Positions 43,518 to 50,761 of a DNA stretch of 64,000 nucleotides are shown here, one piece after another. Below the pieces are notes generated by a model, which did not search any database, had not been told where the DNA came from, and was given only the letters and a program-made list of their open reading frames with translations. Position 1 is the first letter of the stretch; every line of letters starts with the position of its first letter. Source of the stretch: Thermococcus camini (GTDB lineage Archaea > Methanobacteriota_B > Thermococci > Thermococcales > Thermococcaceae); the NCBI RefSeq assembly GCF_904067545.1, contig NZ_LR881183.1, positions 748,277 through 812,276 of the forward strand, given 5' to 3'. The position numbers were made by a program, and so were the translations under genes.

Positions 43518-44096
43518 ATGAAAAAATTTGGGATAGTGCTCCTCCTCATTCTCCTCGTCGGCTTTGGGGCCGGCTGTATCTCGGACTCAGGCAGCTCGAA
43601 TACGGGATCTTCAACTCAAACAACCTCTCCGGGCCAGGAATACGTGGTCGTGAATGGGACGAGAATATACCTCAACGACATTCATTTCTACATGTACGGC
43701 ATGAAGACCTGCCCCCACTGCCACAGAATGAGGGAGGAGATTCCCAAGGCTTACGGGAACGACAGCCTGACCTACTATGAGCTGGTTGGAAACGAGGAAA
43801 ACACGAAGCTCTTCCAGCAGGTTTACCAGCTGACGGGAATTCAGGGGGTTCCGGCGATAGCGATAACGTACAACGGGACGATATACGCGATAATAGAGGG
43901 CGAGTTCAACGTGACCGCCACTCCCAAGATACTAGCAACGGCGATGCAGAACAACGGGACTTTCCTGGTGGTTGGGGGCAAGGTCTATCTCCTTCCATGG
44001 GACAAAGATGACGCCAGAGAAACCCTTAATAGACTCCATGAAATCTTCGTCGAGCACAGAATGCCGTCATGGAATGCAAACTCCACTTCCGGCTGA
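43518..44096 (+). CDS. Thioredoxin-fold lipoprotein with CPHC active site
   Basis: Signal peptide MKKFGIVLLLILLVGFGAGC with lipobox Cys20, a Ser/Thr-rich linker (21-40), then a thioredoxin-like domain with CPHC (Cys65, Cys68) and GIQGVPAIAI (cis-Pro). It would act outside the cell membrane on protein or small-molecule disulfides. The start at 43518 follows GGTGATTTG; TATA AAGGTTTTATAACC is at about 43473-43486. The CcdA-like gene follows 65 bases downstream on the same strand and is its probable electron source. Confidence 0.85.
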   Translation: MKKFGIVLLLILLVGFGAGCISDSGSSNTGSSTQTTSPGQEYVVVNGTRIYLNDIHFYMYGMKTCPHCHRMREEIPKAYGNDSLTYYELVGNEENTKLFQQVYQLTGIQGVPAIAITYNGTIYAIIEGEFNVTATPKILATAMQNNGTFLVVGGKVYLLPWDKDDARETLNRLHEIFVEHRMPSWNANSTSG

Positions 44097-44161
44097 GCTA
44101 CCTTTCGTTCTCAACTTTTTGTTTTAGAAAGCCACAAAAAGACCCGGGATAACTTTCTACC

Positions 44162-44890
44162 ATGAGAAGTGAGGTAAAGGGTCTGGCGATAATCCTTCTG
44201 GCCTCTTTTGGGGTTAGCTCCCTGGCGCTGTGGGCACTGGGCATGGTGGACTTCATACCCAAGTTCTTCGCTTTAGCTATGAGCGACTCCATAAATCCGT
44301 GCACCTTCGTCATATACACCATGCTCCTCATAGCCCTCTCGGTCAGGGAGGTATCGAAGAGAAGGCTTTACCTCATCGGAGCTGCCTTCATCGCGGCCGT
44401 TTACGTCTCCTACTACCTCCTTGGAGTCGGCCTGCTGTACTTCGCCGGCTACCTGCCCCTCTGGGTCGCTGGAGTTGCGGCGATAGTATTCGGTGCCTAC
44501 ACGATAATAACCGGCCTGATGGAGAAGTCCCGGGTCGGGGACAAGAGCAAGATCAGGAGGAAGATATTCAGCAGCGACGCGACAGCCATAGGCGCTTTTA
44601 CGCTTGGAGTTATAGTCTCAACTACGCTGTTGCCCTGCTCGGCCGGCAGCTACCTCGTCTATGCGATAATAATCTCCAAGGCCGGGAAAGCACTTGCGTT
44701 CCTCCTCCTGGCGCTCTACAACCTCGTCTTCGTCCTACCACTGGTCGTCATACTGCTCGCCATGGGGAGCGTCACCGAGAGCAAGAGCTTCTCCCAGGCC
44801 ATGGTGCGGCACAGCAGAGAGCTCTCGGTCATAGCCGGGTTACTGCTGATTGCCATCGGAGTCTGGGTTCTTGCGGGCGCTTCACTTTAG
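44162..44890 (+). CDS. CcdA/DsbD-family transmembrane thiol electron carrier
   Basis: 242 residues, six membrane helices. The two conserved membrane Cys sit in DSINPCTFVIYT (Cys47) and TTLLPCSAGSYL (Cys159), the CcdA arrangement. Such proteins carry reducing power from cytosolic thioredoxin to exterior thiol proteins. The flanking CPHC lipoprotein and the CPYC protein (overlapping 3' end) fit an outside-membrane-inside relay. Cytochrome c maturation, the classic CcdA role, is unlikely in this organism. Confidence 0.88.
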   Translation: MRSEVKGLAIILLASFGVSSLALWALGMVDFIPKFFALAMSDSINPCTFVIYTMLLIALSVREVSKRRLYLIGAAFIAAVYVSYYLLGVGLLYFAGYLPLWVAGVAAIVFGAYTIITGLMEKSRVGDKSKIRRKIFSSDATAIGAFTLGVIVSTTLLPCSAGSYLVYAIIISKAGKALAFLLLALYNLVFVLPLVVILLAMGSVTESKSFSQAMVRHSRELSVIAGLLLIAIGVWVLAGASL

Positions 44891-45229
44891 GCCGAGCTTT
44901 TCCCTCACCTTTCTCTCGAATTCCCCAAAGTTCGGAACCCCTATGAACTCCACCCCGTTGTCTATGAGTATCGTTGGAGTGCCCATTATGTTGTGCTCCA
45001 TGGCCTTCCTCTGGCCTTCGGGAGTGGCCACGCTCAGTTCCCTCGCTACGACTTCCTCGTATTTTTTCCCAAGCTCCTGAGCCATTGCCCAGGCTATCGG
45101 GCAGTAGGGACAGCCGGGCGACGTTATGACCTCAATGACTACCTTTCTCTTTGGCTTGACCTCTATCATGCCGGCCCTCTTCATGAGTTCGAGCATCTTC
45201 TTTCTCCTTATCATCTCAAGCTCGTCCAT
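44882..45229 (-). CDS. Glutaredoxin/thioredoxin-like protein, 115 aa
   Basis: A helical, basic N-terminal extension (residues 1-29, IRRKKMLELMKRAGM) is followed by a thioredoxin-fold domain with CPYC (Cys40, Cys43) and the cis-Pro loop GTPTILIDNG. It has no signal peptide, so is cytosolic. It is convergent with the CcdA gene and overlaps it by nine bases. A likely cytosolic thiol donor or sulfur-metabolism redoxin; the partner is inferred from context only. Confidence 0.85.
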   Translation of the reverse strand: MDELEMIRRKKMLELMKRAGMIEVKPKRKVVIEVITSPGCPYCPIAWAMAQELGKKYEEVVARELSVATPEGQRKAMEHNIMGTPTILIDNGVEFIGVPNFGEFERKVREKLGLK

Positions 45230-45301
45230 CCCCTCACCCCCGTCAGAAAAGAGAAGTGAGGGGATTTAAAAAGAAATTTTTGAAAGAGAGTTCATGGGAC
45301 A

Positions 45302-45871
45302 CTAATCACTAGTGGCGAGGTGAATGGCCAGCAGTATCGCAAAGAGCACGGCAAGGGCTATGTGGACTTTCTTCCAGTGGCCCAGTATGCCCACGAACCT
45401 CTTTGCCATTTTCCTGTCGTGCTTCTTCGCCGCGAGGAGAACCTTTCCATGTATGTACCTGCCGATGAACCCGTTCAGGTTCAGCAGAACCAGCACGATG
45501 CCCATCGCCAGTCCGGTGCCTCCGGTAAGTCCCCCATAGTTGGCGCATGAGAAGAAGTGGATGAAGACGAGAGCCGTTCCCGTTATGGTGAGGACGTGGT
45601 GAATGGTAATGGGGTACACTGGACCGAAAATCGTCATATATGGGTGCTCCGGCCTTATCTCAAAGCCCCACTCACTGGACTTCTTGTGGACTACGACGAG
45701 CTTTCTCTTGGTCAGGGAGTAGTAGACGACGCCAACCGCTATCATTGCCACTCCTGCCACCGCGAGGGACGTGTAGCCTGCTTCGTACTCGTTTTCTTCG
45801 CCGTCACCGTCAGCTAAAACAAGAGGGGCCATCAGAATGATCAAAAGAAGGAAAACGAGAGCCCGCTTCAC
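45302..45871 (-). CDS. Membrane protein resembling b-type cytochrome/ferric-reductase domains, 189 aa
   Basis: Starts at GTG 45871 after GAGGTGGT with a signal-like helix (VKRALVFLLLIILMAPLVLA), a short acidic exterior loop, then about four membrane helices. His residues lie in paired helices: TIHHVLTITGTALVFIHFF, GRYIHGKVLL and GHWKKVHIALAVLFAILLAIHLA. This layout resembles di-heme cytochrome b561/YedZ-type domains. Thermococcales are generally held to lack cytochromes, so heme binding is uncertain and the similarity may be structural only. It lies 11 bases after the unknown gene upstream and is likely in one operon with it. Confidence 0.6.
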   Translation of the reverse strand: MKRALVFLLLIILMAPLVLADGDGEENEYEAGYTSLAVAGVAMIAVGVVYYSLTKRKLVVVHKKSSEWGFEIRPEHPYMTIFGPVYPITIHHVLTITGTALVFIHFFSCANYGGLTGGTGLAMGIVLVLLNLNGFIGRYIHGKVLLAAKKHDRKMAKRFVGILGHWKKVHIALAVLFAILLAIHLATSD

Positions 45872-45881
45872 CAACACCACC

Positions 45882-46694
45882 TCAGAGGGAACCACTCCCG
45901 AGGCCGCATATCTTGGCGAACGGACAGACCGAGCAGTCCTCGGTGTAGGGCTTGAGGTAGGGCTCACCCTTGACCGCTTTGGTTATCTCCTTCGCCCTCT
46001 CCATTGCCTCGTCGTCCCCCTCAAGGACGAGGGTGACGCTTCCTTCAGCTCCGCCCGCTCCGCCGGCCGCTATCGGTATGGCCTCGACACCTGCCAGAAT
46101 CCTGTACGCTTCCACCTCGGTAACCGGGTGGGAGTGGGGTATCGGCACGAGGGCGGAGTAAAGCCCGGTTCCCCAGTCGAAGGAGTAGATACCGGTGAGC
46201 TTGGCACTCTCCTCGACCGGCGTCGGCACGAACTTTTCAAGGCTGATCGGCGTTATTGTGAAGACCCCCTTGGTTATTGTCCATCCGAAGGTCTTCCCTA
46301 TGGTTCCGCCGTCGGGAGCGGCGGCGAAAACAGCGACGTTCCAGTTGATGTCTATCGCGTTGGCACCTTTGATAAAGACGTCCTTCGGCCCCATCCTCTT
46401 GAGGGCCTCAAGCGGCTCATCAAAGGGCTCGCCCTTGTAGAGGACGAGGTGCTTGGGCCAGGTGGCCTTTGGAGTAACGCAGGTTCTGCCCTTGCTTATT
46501 ACTCCAACCGTCCACTTCTCCTTCTCTATCTTCTCGCCTAGTATTTCCTCGGCCACGTAGGCTGCTGTCGTGCCGGTGGCAATGTAAACAAATCCGTGCT
46601 TGAGGGCGTGCTGGACTTCGGGCATTGCCACAACTGCCTTGGCGATGAGCCTCTTGCTCTCGGGCGGGGTGAGGGTTACAAGGGCTCTTTTCAT
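45882..46694 (-). CDS. Uncharacterised conserved protein with C-terminal Cys cluster, 270 aa
   Basis: Alpha/beta soluble protein beginning MKRALVTLTPPESKRLIAKAVV, with Gly-rich IATGTTAAYVAEEILGE and AAAPDGGTIGKTFGW, and GGAGGAEGSVTLVLEG late. The C-terminus CSVCPFAKICGLGSGSL contains three closely spaced Cys that could bind a metal or iron-sulfur centre. I do not recognise the family. The start at 46694 follows GAGGTGATTGGG. It is the first gene of a pair with the cytochrome-b-like protein, which hints at redox work. Confidence 0.75.
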   Translation of the reverse strand: MKRALVTLTPPESKRLIAKAVVAMPEVQHALKHGFVYIATGTTAAYVAEEILGEKIEKEKWTVGVISKGRTCVTPKATWPKHLVLYKGEPFDEPLEALKRMGPKDVFIKGANAIDINWNVAVFAAAPDGGTIGKTFGWTITKGVFTITPISLEKFVPTPVEESAKLTGIYSFDWGTGLYSALVPIPHSHPVTEVEAYRILAGVEAIPIAAGGAGGAEGSVTLVLEGDDEAMERAKEITKAVKGEPYLKPYTEDCSVCPFAKICGLGSGSL

Positions 46695-46766
46695 CCCAAT
46701 CACCTCCATTAAAATCGGCGTCGAAAGGTATTAAACCTTCCCTTAGAGCACCCTAGAAGCCTTAGT

Positions 46767-47153
46767 TCAGCCGAAAAGTTCAAGGCACACGTTGCATTCC
46801 GCGGGATTTGTCTCGGGGTCAATTTTTGAATGGAACTGACAGACGTAGCCCTTTCCAAGCATCTCAACGGAGATTTCTACGAGCCTCTTGTGTATTTCAT
46901 ACTCACTCGGTTTTTTCTCAATGATCTCGTCGGCAAATGAACGAAGCTCGTTATCGATGTCTGGAAACTGGGAAACGTCCATCAAAGCGCCCCTGTTCAT
47001 CCGAAGATAGCGGGAAACCGCCGACTGGGTTATGTGGAGAAGCCGGGCTATCTCGGTCTGCTTCAGGCCGTTTTCGTAGAGTATCTCAACGAGCCTCCGC
47101 CTGAGTGAGGGATACACGTAGCGCGAGGCCACTTCAAAGGCGTTGGTCTTCAT
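46767..47153 (-). CDS. Helix-turn-helix regulator with C-terminal Cys/His motif, 128 aa
   Basis: The HTH lies at about residues 29-51 (KQTEIARLLHITQSAVSRYLRMN). The C-terminus CQFHSKIDPETNPAECNVC has three Cys and one His, a possible iron-sulfur or zinc sensing site. It is probably a redox- or metal-responsive repressor. TATA (GGTTTAAATATTCC) is at about 47173-47186. Directly downstream of the TATA box is TTTATGACGCGTGG (forward strand, 47161-47174), nearly repeated at the next promoter, suggesting self-regulation. Confidence 0.82.
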   Translation of the reverse strand: MKTNAFEVASRYVYPSLRRRLVEILYENGLKQTEIARLLHITQSAVSRYLRMNRGALMDVSQFPDIDNELRSFADEIIEKKPSEYEIHKRLVEISVEMLGKGYVCQFHSKIDPETNPAECNVCLELFG

Positions 47154-47160
47154 GGTATCC

Positions 47161-47186
47161 TTTATGACGCGTGGAATATTTAAACC
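47161..47186 (-). promoter_or_regulatory. TATA box with adjoining GTCAT operator candidate (HTH gene promoter)
   Basis: Forward-strand TTTATGACGCGTGG at 47161-47174 followed by AATATTTAAACC. A 12-of-14 match (TTTATGACGTGCGG) lies at 47675-47688 in the promoter of the DUF2249 gene, in the same position relative to its TATA box. Confidence 0.5.
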
Positions 47187-47656
47187 TTTTCCAGGGCCTT
47201 AAGCTCCTCCATCATTTCCTTAAAGCGCTCGTCGCTCATTCCAATGAGCTTCTTTGCTTGCCTCAAGTTTATCGTCCTCGCGAGGGTCTTCCTCATCATG
47301 GAGTTCTCAAGGGGCGAAAATCCATACTTCACGAGTATTTTAAGTGATTCTGGGTAGGCCTTCAGGAGTTTAGCCACGTTGGTTTCCTCCGTTATCTCCT
47401 CAAGCTTATCGTCGCACTCCTTGGCCTCTATGCTAAGTTCCCTTGATTCTTCAGTTTTGGTGACCTTAAACAAAAAGAACCCCGAGACCTCGCCGACCTC
47501 TATCTCGTAGCCGGCATCCTCAAGTTTCGGGAGCAGATCAACGAAGGGCTTATCACCGATTACTTCAAGCGTTTCCCCTACTTCGAGCTTGGGGAGGGCT
47601 TCCATTATCATAACCGCCGGCTGGGGCGGTTTCAAACCCCGAACGTCGAGCATCAT
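47180..47656 (-). CDS. DUF2249-DUF1858 two-domain protein, 158 aa
   Basis: Residues 1-70 are a TusA/SirA-like DUF2249 domain (LDVRGLKPPQPAVMIMEAL) in which the usual catalytic Cys of TusA is absent. Residues about 88-150 match DUF1858 (ITEETNVAKLLKAYPESLKILVKYGF). Such combinations occur with hemerythrin-like and nitric-oxide or oxygen response proteins in anaerobes. It is divergent from the DUF438-hemerythrin-PAS gene, which supports a shared stress role. The start follows GGTGAAGAATA. Confidence 0.82.
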   Translation of the reverse strand: MMLDVRGLKPPQPAVMIMEALPKLEVGETLEVIGDKPFVDLLPKLEDAGYEIEVGEVSGFFLFKVTKTEESRELSIEAKECDDKLEEITEETNVAKLLKAYPESLKILVKYGFSPLENSMMRKTLARTINLRQAKKLIGMSDERFKEMMEELKALEKV

Positions 47657-47674
47657 TATTCTTCACCGTTCAAT

Positions 47675-47754
47675 TTTATGACGTGCGGCATATAAACTTT
47701 GTTGGGCAGATATGCCCAGCAATGCTTATAAAAGCAGGATATGACATCTGTCAT
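47675..47754. promoter_or_regulatory. Divergent promoter with two inverted repeats
   Basis: Elements in order: TTTATGACGTGCGG at 47675-47688; TATA (minus) at 47689-47697; the palindrome TGGGCA-GATA-TGCCCA at 47703-47718; TATA (plus, CTTATAAAAG) at 47724-47734; and ATGAC-N4-GTCAT at 47741-47754 near the transcript start of the DUF438 gene. The half site GTCAT recurs downstream of all three TATA boxes in this cluster. Confidence 0.6.
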
Positions 47755-47767
47755 GAAGGTGATAAAG

Positions 47768-49108
47768 ATGACTGAGTTGCTGAAGAACCGGGAGCAGAAA
47801 AAAGAAGCCTTAAAGGCCCTTCTCCTCAGGATTCACAATGGTGAAGATGTTAATAAACTCAAGGAAGAATTCAGAGCAGTTCTCAGCGGCATTTCACCCC
47901 TTGAGATTCCGCTCATCGAGCAGGAGCTCGTTAAAGAGGGAATCTCGGCGAAGGAGATAGCAAAGATGTGCGACCTGCACGTCGAACTCTTCCGTGAAGC
48001 CGTTAGGGGAACGGAGGAGCTTGAGGAGAGGGATTTGCCTGAGGGACACCCGCTCAAGACGCTCTACCTCGAAAACAAGGAGATAATGAAGGACGCCGAG
48101 ATGCTCAACCTCTACGCGAGGACTTTGGCGACTACCAAAGATGAGCGCATGAAAGCTGAAATCCTCGGTGTCTTGGAGGAGATAGTGGGCAACCTCAGAA
48201 AGGTCGGCTTCACCCACTACAACAGGGAGGAGATGCTTACCTTCCCGTACATCGAGCGGAGAGGTCTTACTGCAATAGCCACCGTCCTGTGGACGAAGCA
48301 CGATGAAATCAGGTTCATGATAAAGCATCTGGCGGAACTCTTGAGGAAACGGAACGAGATGCCCTGGGAGGAGTTCGTTGAGAAGTTCAAGACTAAAGCC
48401 GGTGAAGCGGCCTTCGCCCTCAGCGACATGGTTTTCAGGGAGAACAACATCTACTACCCCACCCTTAAAGCCCTCCTCTCAGACGGAGAATGGAAGGCGA
48501 TAAGATTGCAGGAGGATGAAATCGGCTATTACAAGGTCAACCCGCCTGCCTGGGACCCCGGTGAGGACGTTAAACCGCTCCATCCATGGGAAATCAACCC
48601 TGAACTAAGCGTTGAGGAACTTTTGAACCTTCCAAAGGAAGTTCAGCAGGCCCTGAAAGGCCGTCCTCTGGAGTTTGACAAAAGCCAGCTGAAGCGCGAG
48701 GGCGACATCGACCTCGGAACCGGCTACGTGAACCTTGAGGAACTCAAGGCGATATTCGAGGCCCTTCCGGTTGACGTGACTTTCATCGACAAGGACGACC
48801 GCGTTAGGTTCTTCTCTTCCGGAGAGAGGATATTCGACAGGACACTTTCGGTGCTCGGAAGGCCGGTTCAGCTCTGTCACCCGCCGAAGAGCGTCCACAT
48901 CGTCAATAAGATACTCAGGGCATTCAAGGAGGGCAGGAAGAGCGAGGCAACGTTCTGGCTCAGGCTCGGGCCGAAGTACGTTTACATAAAATACGTGCCC
49001 CTCTTTGACAGGGACGGAAACTACATCGGGACGCTTGAAATGACGATGGATATCGAACCGTATAAAAGGATTGAAGGCGAGAAGAGACTGCTGGACTGGA
49101 GGGACTGA
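47768..49108 (+). CDS. DUF438-hemerythrin-PAS domain protein, 446 aa
   Basis: Domain order: DUF438 (about 5-70), a hemerythrin-like HHE helical bundle (about 95-240, with HYNREEM, WTKHDEIRFMIKHL and other His/Glu pairs for a di-iron site), then a PAS domain (about 320-440, LPVDVTFIDKDDRVRFFSSGERIF). It is probably a soluble sensor or scavenger of oxygen or nitric oxide. The start at 47768 follows GGTGATAAAG. It is divergent from the DUF2249-DUF1858 gene across a palindromic promoter. Confidence 0.88.
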   Translation: MTELLKNREQKKEALKALLLRIHNGEDVNKLKEEFRAVLSGISPLEIPLIEQELVKEGISAKEIAKMCDLHVELFREAVRGTEELEERDLPEGHPLKTLYLENKEIMKDAEMLNLYARTLATTKDERMKAEILGVLEEIVGNLRKVGFTHYNREEMLTFPYIERRGLTAIATVLWTKHDEIRFMIKHLAELLRKRNEMPWEEFVEKFKTKAGEAAFALSDMVFRENNIYYPTLKALLSDGEWKAIRLQEDEIGYYKVNPPAWDPGEDVKPLHPWEINPELSVEELLNLPKEVQQALKGRPLEFDKSQLKREGDIDLGTGYVNLEELKAIFEALPVDVTFIDKDDRVRFFSSGERIFDRTLSVLGRPVQLCHPPKSVHIVNKILRAFKEGRKSEATFWLRLGPKYVYIKYVPLFDRDGNYIGTLEMTMDIEPYKRIEGEKRLLDWRD

Positions 49109-49109
49109 G

Positions 49110-50186
49110 ATGAGGGGTGACCCCGAGGTATTTCGAAAACGTGTGGAGCGCTTTCAGGAACTCCTCAGGAAGAACGAGATAGACGGGGCGGTCATAAGAA
49201 CCCTCTCCAGCTTCATCTACTTCACCGGCACCAAGTGGCTCCGGCCGAGCCTCCTCATCCCTGCCAAGGGAGAGCCGGTCGTTTACGTTGTCAAAGGCGA
49301 AGCGGAGCTTTTCCGGGAGAAGAGCTGGATTGAAAACGTCGTGGAGTTTCAGAAGGTGGAAGACATGATGGCCGGCGTCGTGAGCTGGATACACCGCAAC
49401 GGCATGAGCCGAGTTGGTCTCGAATTCGGAATAGAGCGCGACGCCTATCTGATATTCCTCAAGATATTCGAGCGCCTCAACCCATCAATCGAGATAGTCG
49501 ACGTCCTAGAACTCACGATGGGCATGCGCATGATAAAGGACGAGTGGGAGCTGGACAACATCAGGAAGGCCGGAAAGATAGCCGCTAATGGAATGAGAGT
49601 AGCGGAGGATGTCATAAAGCCCGGCCTCAGCGAGCTTGAGATAGCGGCAGAGGTGGTCAGGGAGCTCATGCTGAACGGTAGCGAAGACCCCAAAGTTTAC
49701 GTCTCCGTAACGCCGAGGGCGCACGCTGAGCCCTTCCGCGACCTGAAAGTTCCGGAGAATGGAATCGTCACCGTCGTTATCGGGGCCGACTGGAACCACT
49801 ACTACGCCAACATGGCGAGGACCTTCGTCGTTGGAGACCCTGGCGAGAGGGCTAAGAGAGCCATTGAGGTCAAAGAAGAGGCCTACAGGCTTGCACTGGA
49901 GGAGACAAAGGTAGGAGTGCCAATCAACGCCGTTGAGAAGAAGCTCGCGAGCTTCTTTAAAGAGAAGGGCTTTGGAGAAGCTTACATAGCCGGATACACC
50001 CATGGCGTTGGTCTGCTCATAGAGGAGCCACCGATAGCGACGATAGTCGTCCCGCAGAGGGCCGCGAAAGTTCAGGAGAACATGGTTCTGACGGTTATCC
50101 ATTCGCCGCTGATGATTCCTGAGGGGGCGATAAAGCACGAGGATACCTACATAGTGAAGAGGAACGGACTGGAGAGGGTGACCTAA
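49110..50186 (+). CDS. M24-family metallopeptidase (Xaa-Pro dipeptidase/aminopeptidase P-like)
   Basis: 358 residues: a creatinase-like N-terminal domain (about 1-130) and a pita-bread catalytic domain. The usual M24 ligands appear altered: VVTVVIGADWNHYYANMARTF has an Asp where expected, GYTHGVGLLIEEPP supplies the His, and the later Glu positions are IHSPLMIPEGAIKHEDTYIV. Proline dipeptidase activity is therefore likely but not certain. It starts one base after the stop of the DUF438 gene with GGAGGG upstream, so they are co-transcribed. Its 3' end overlaps the Lrp gene by four bases. Confidence 0.82.
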   Translation: MRGDPEVFRKRVERFQELLRKNEIDGAVIRTLSSFIYFTGTKWLRPSLLIPAKGEPVVYVVKGEAELFREKSWIENVVEFQKVEDMMAGVVSWIHRNGMSRVGLEFGIERDAYLIFLKIFERLNPSIEIVDVLELTMGMRMIKDEWELDNIRKAGKIAANGMRVAEDVIKPGLSELEIAAEVVRELMLNGSEDPKVYVSVTPRAHAEPFRDLKVPENGIVTVVIGADWNHYYANMARTFVVGDPGERAKRAIEVKEEAYRLALEETKVGVPINAVEKKLASFFKEKGFGEAYIAGYTHGVGLLIEEPPIATIVVPQRAAKVQENMVLTVIHSPLMIPEGAIKHEDTYIVKRNGLERVT

Positions 50187-50644
50187 AACACCCTCGCGTA
50201 GCCCCACTTCCGCACGCTCGTCAGGATTGACGTTTCCGTGCTCCTTATCCCCTCTATTCTTCCGAGCTTCTCGATGAGGAAGCTCTCCAGCTCCTGGAGG
50301 TCCTTAACGGTTACCTGCATGAGTATGTCGTGCGCCCCGGTTGCTATGCCCAGGACGTCCACCTCAGGGAGCTTGCTGAGCTCTTCCGCCGCTTTCTTCA
50401 CCCACCTCGGCTCAACATCAACGGCTATGAAGGCGACGATTGAGTAGCCTGCCTTGAATGGATTTATTAAGGCTGAGAACTTCCTGATGATGCCCTTTTC
50501 GACGAGCTTCTTCACGCGCAACCTAACCGTCGATTCCGGAACCTTTAGACGTCTGGCTATCTCTGAGTAGCTGGCCCTTCCGTCCTCCTGGAGGATGTGG
50601 AGTATCATCCTGTCCAGTTCGTCAAGATGCTCATCAGTACGCAT
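50183..50644 (-). CDS. Lrp/AsnC-family transcription regulator
   Basis: 153 residues: HTH at about 8-55 (LDELDRMILHILQEDGRASYSEIARRLKVPESTVRLRVKKL) and a RAM/ACT-like ligand domain (about 68-150). These proteins form octamers and sense amino acids. It is divergent from a class III aminotransferase gene across a 117-base region holding repeated TGCGAAATT elements, so it most likely controls that gene and itself. TATA (AAAAGTTAAAAGG) is at about 50679-50691. Confidence 0.92.
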   Translation of the reverse strand: MRTDEHLDELDRMILHILQEDGRASYSEIARRLKVPESTVRLRVKKLVEKGIIRKFSALINPFKAGYSIVAFIAVDVEPRWVKKAAEELSKLPEVDVLGIATGAHDILMQVTVKDLQELESFLIEKLGRIEGIRSTETSILTSVRKWGYARVF

Positions 50645-50693
50645 TTTCTCACCTCAATTTTTGTCGATATTTTGCTATCCTTTTAACTTTTTC

Positions 50694-50724
50694 TGCGAAA
50701 TTAGCAAAATTTATGCGAAATTGC
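50694..50724. promoter_or_regulatory. Probable Lrp operator: TGCGAAATT repeats
   Basis: TGCGAAATTAGC at 50694-50705 and TGCGAAATTGC at 50714-50724 are direct repeats exactly 20 bases apart, two helical turns, between the divergent start codons at 50644 and 50762. The spacing suits an oligomeric Lrp-type protein. Confidence 0.6.
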
Positions 50725-50761
50725 TATTAATTTCAAACGCGTATAGCAGTGCGGTGAGAGC

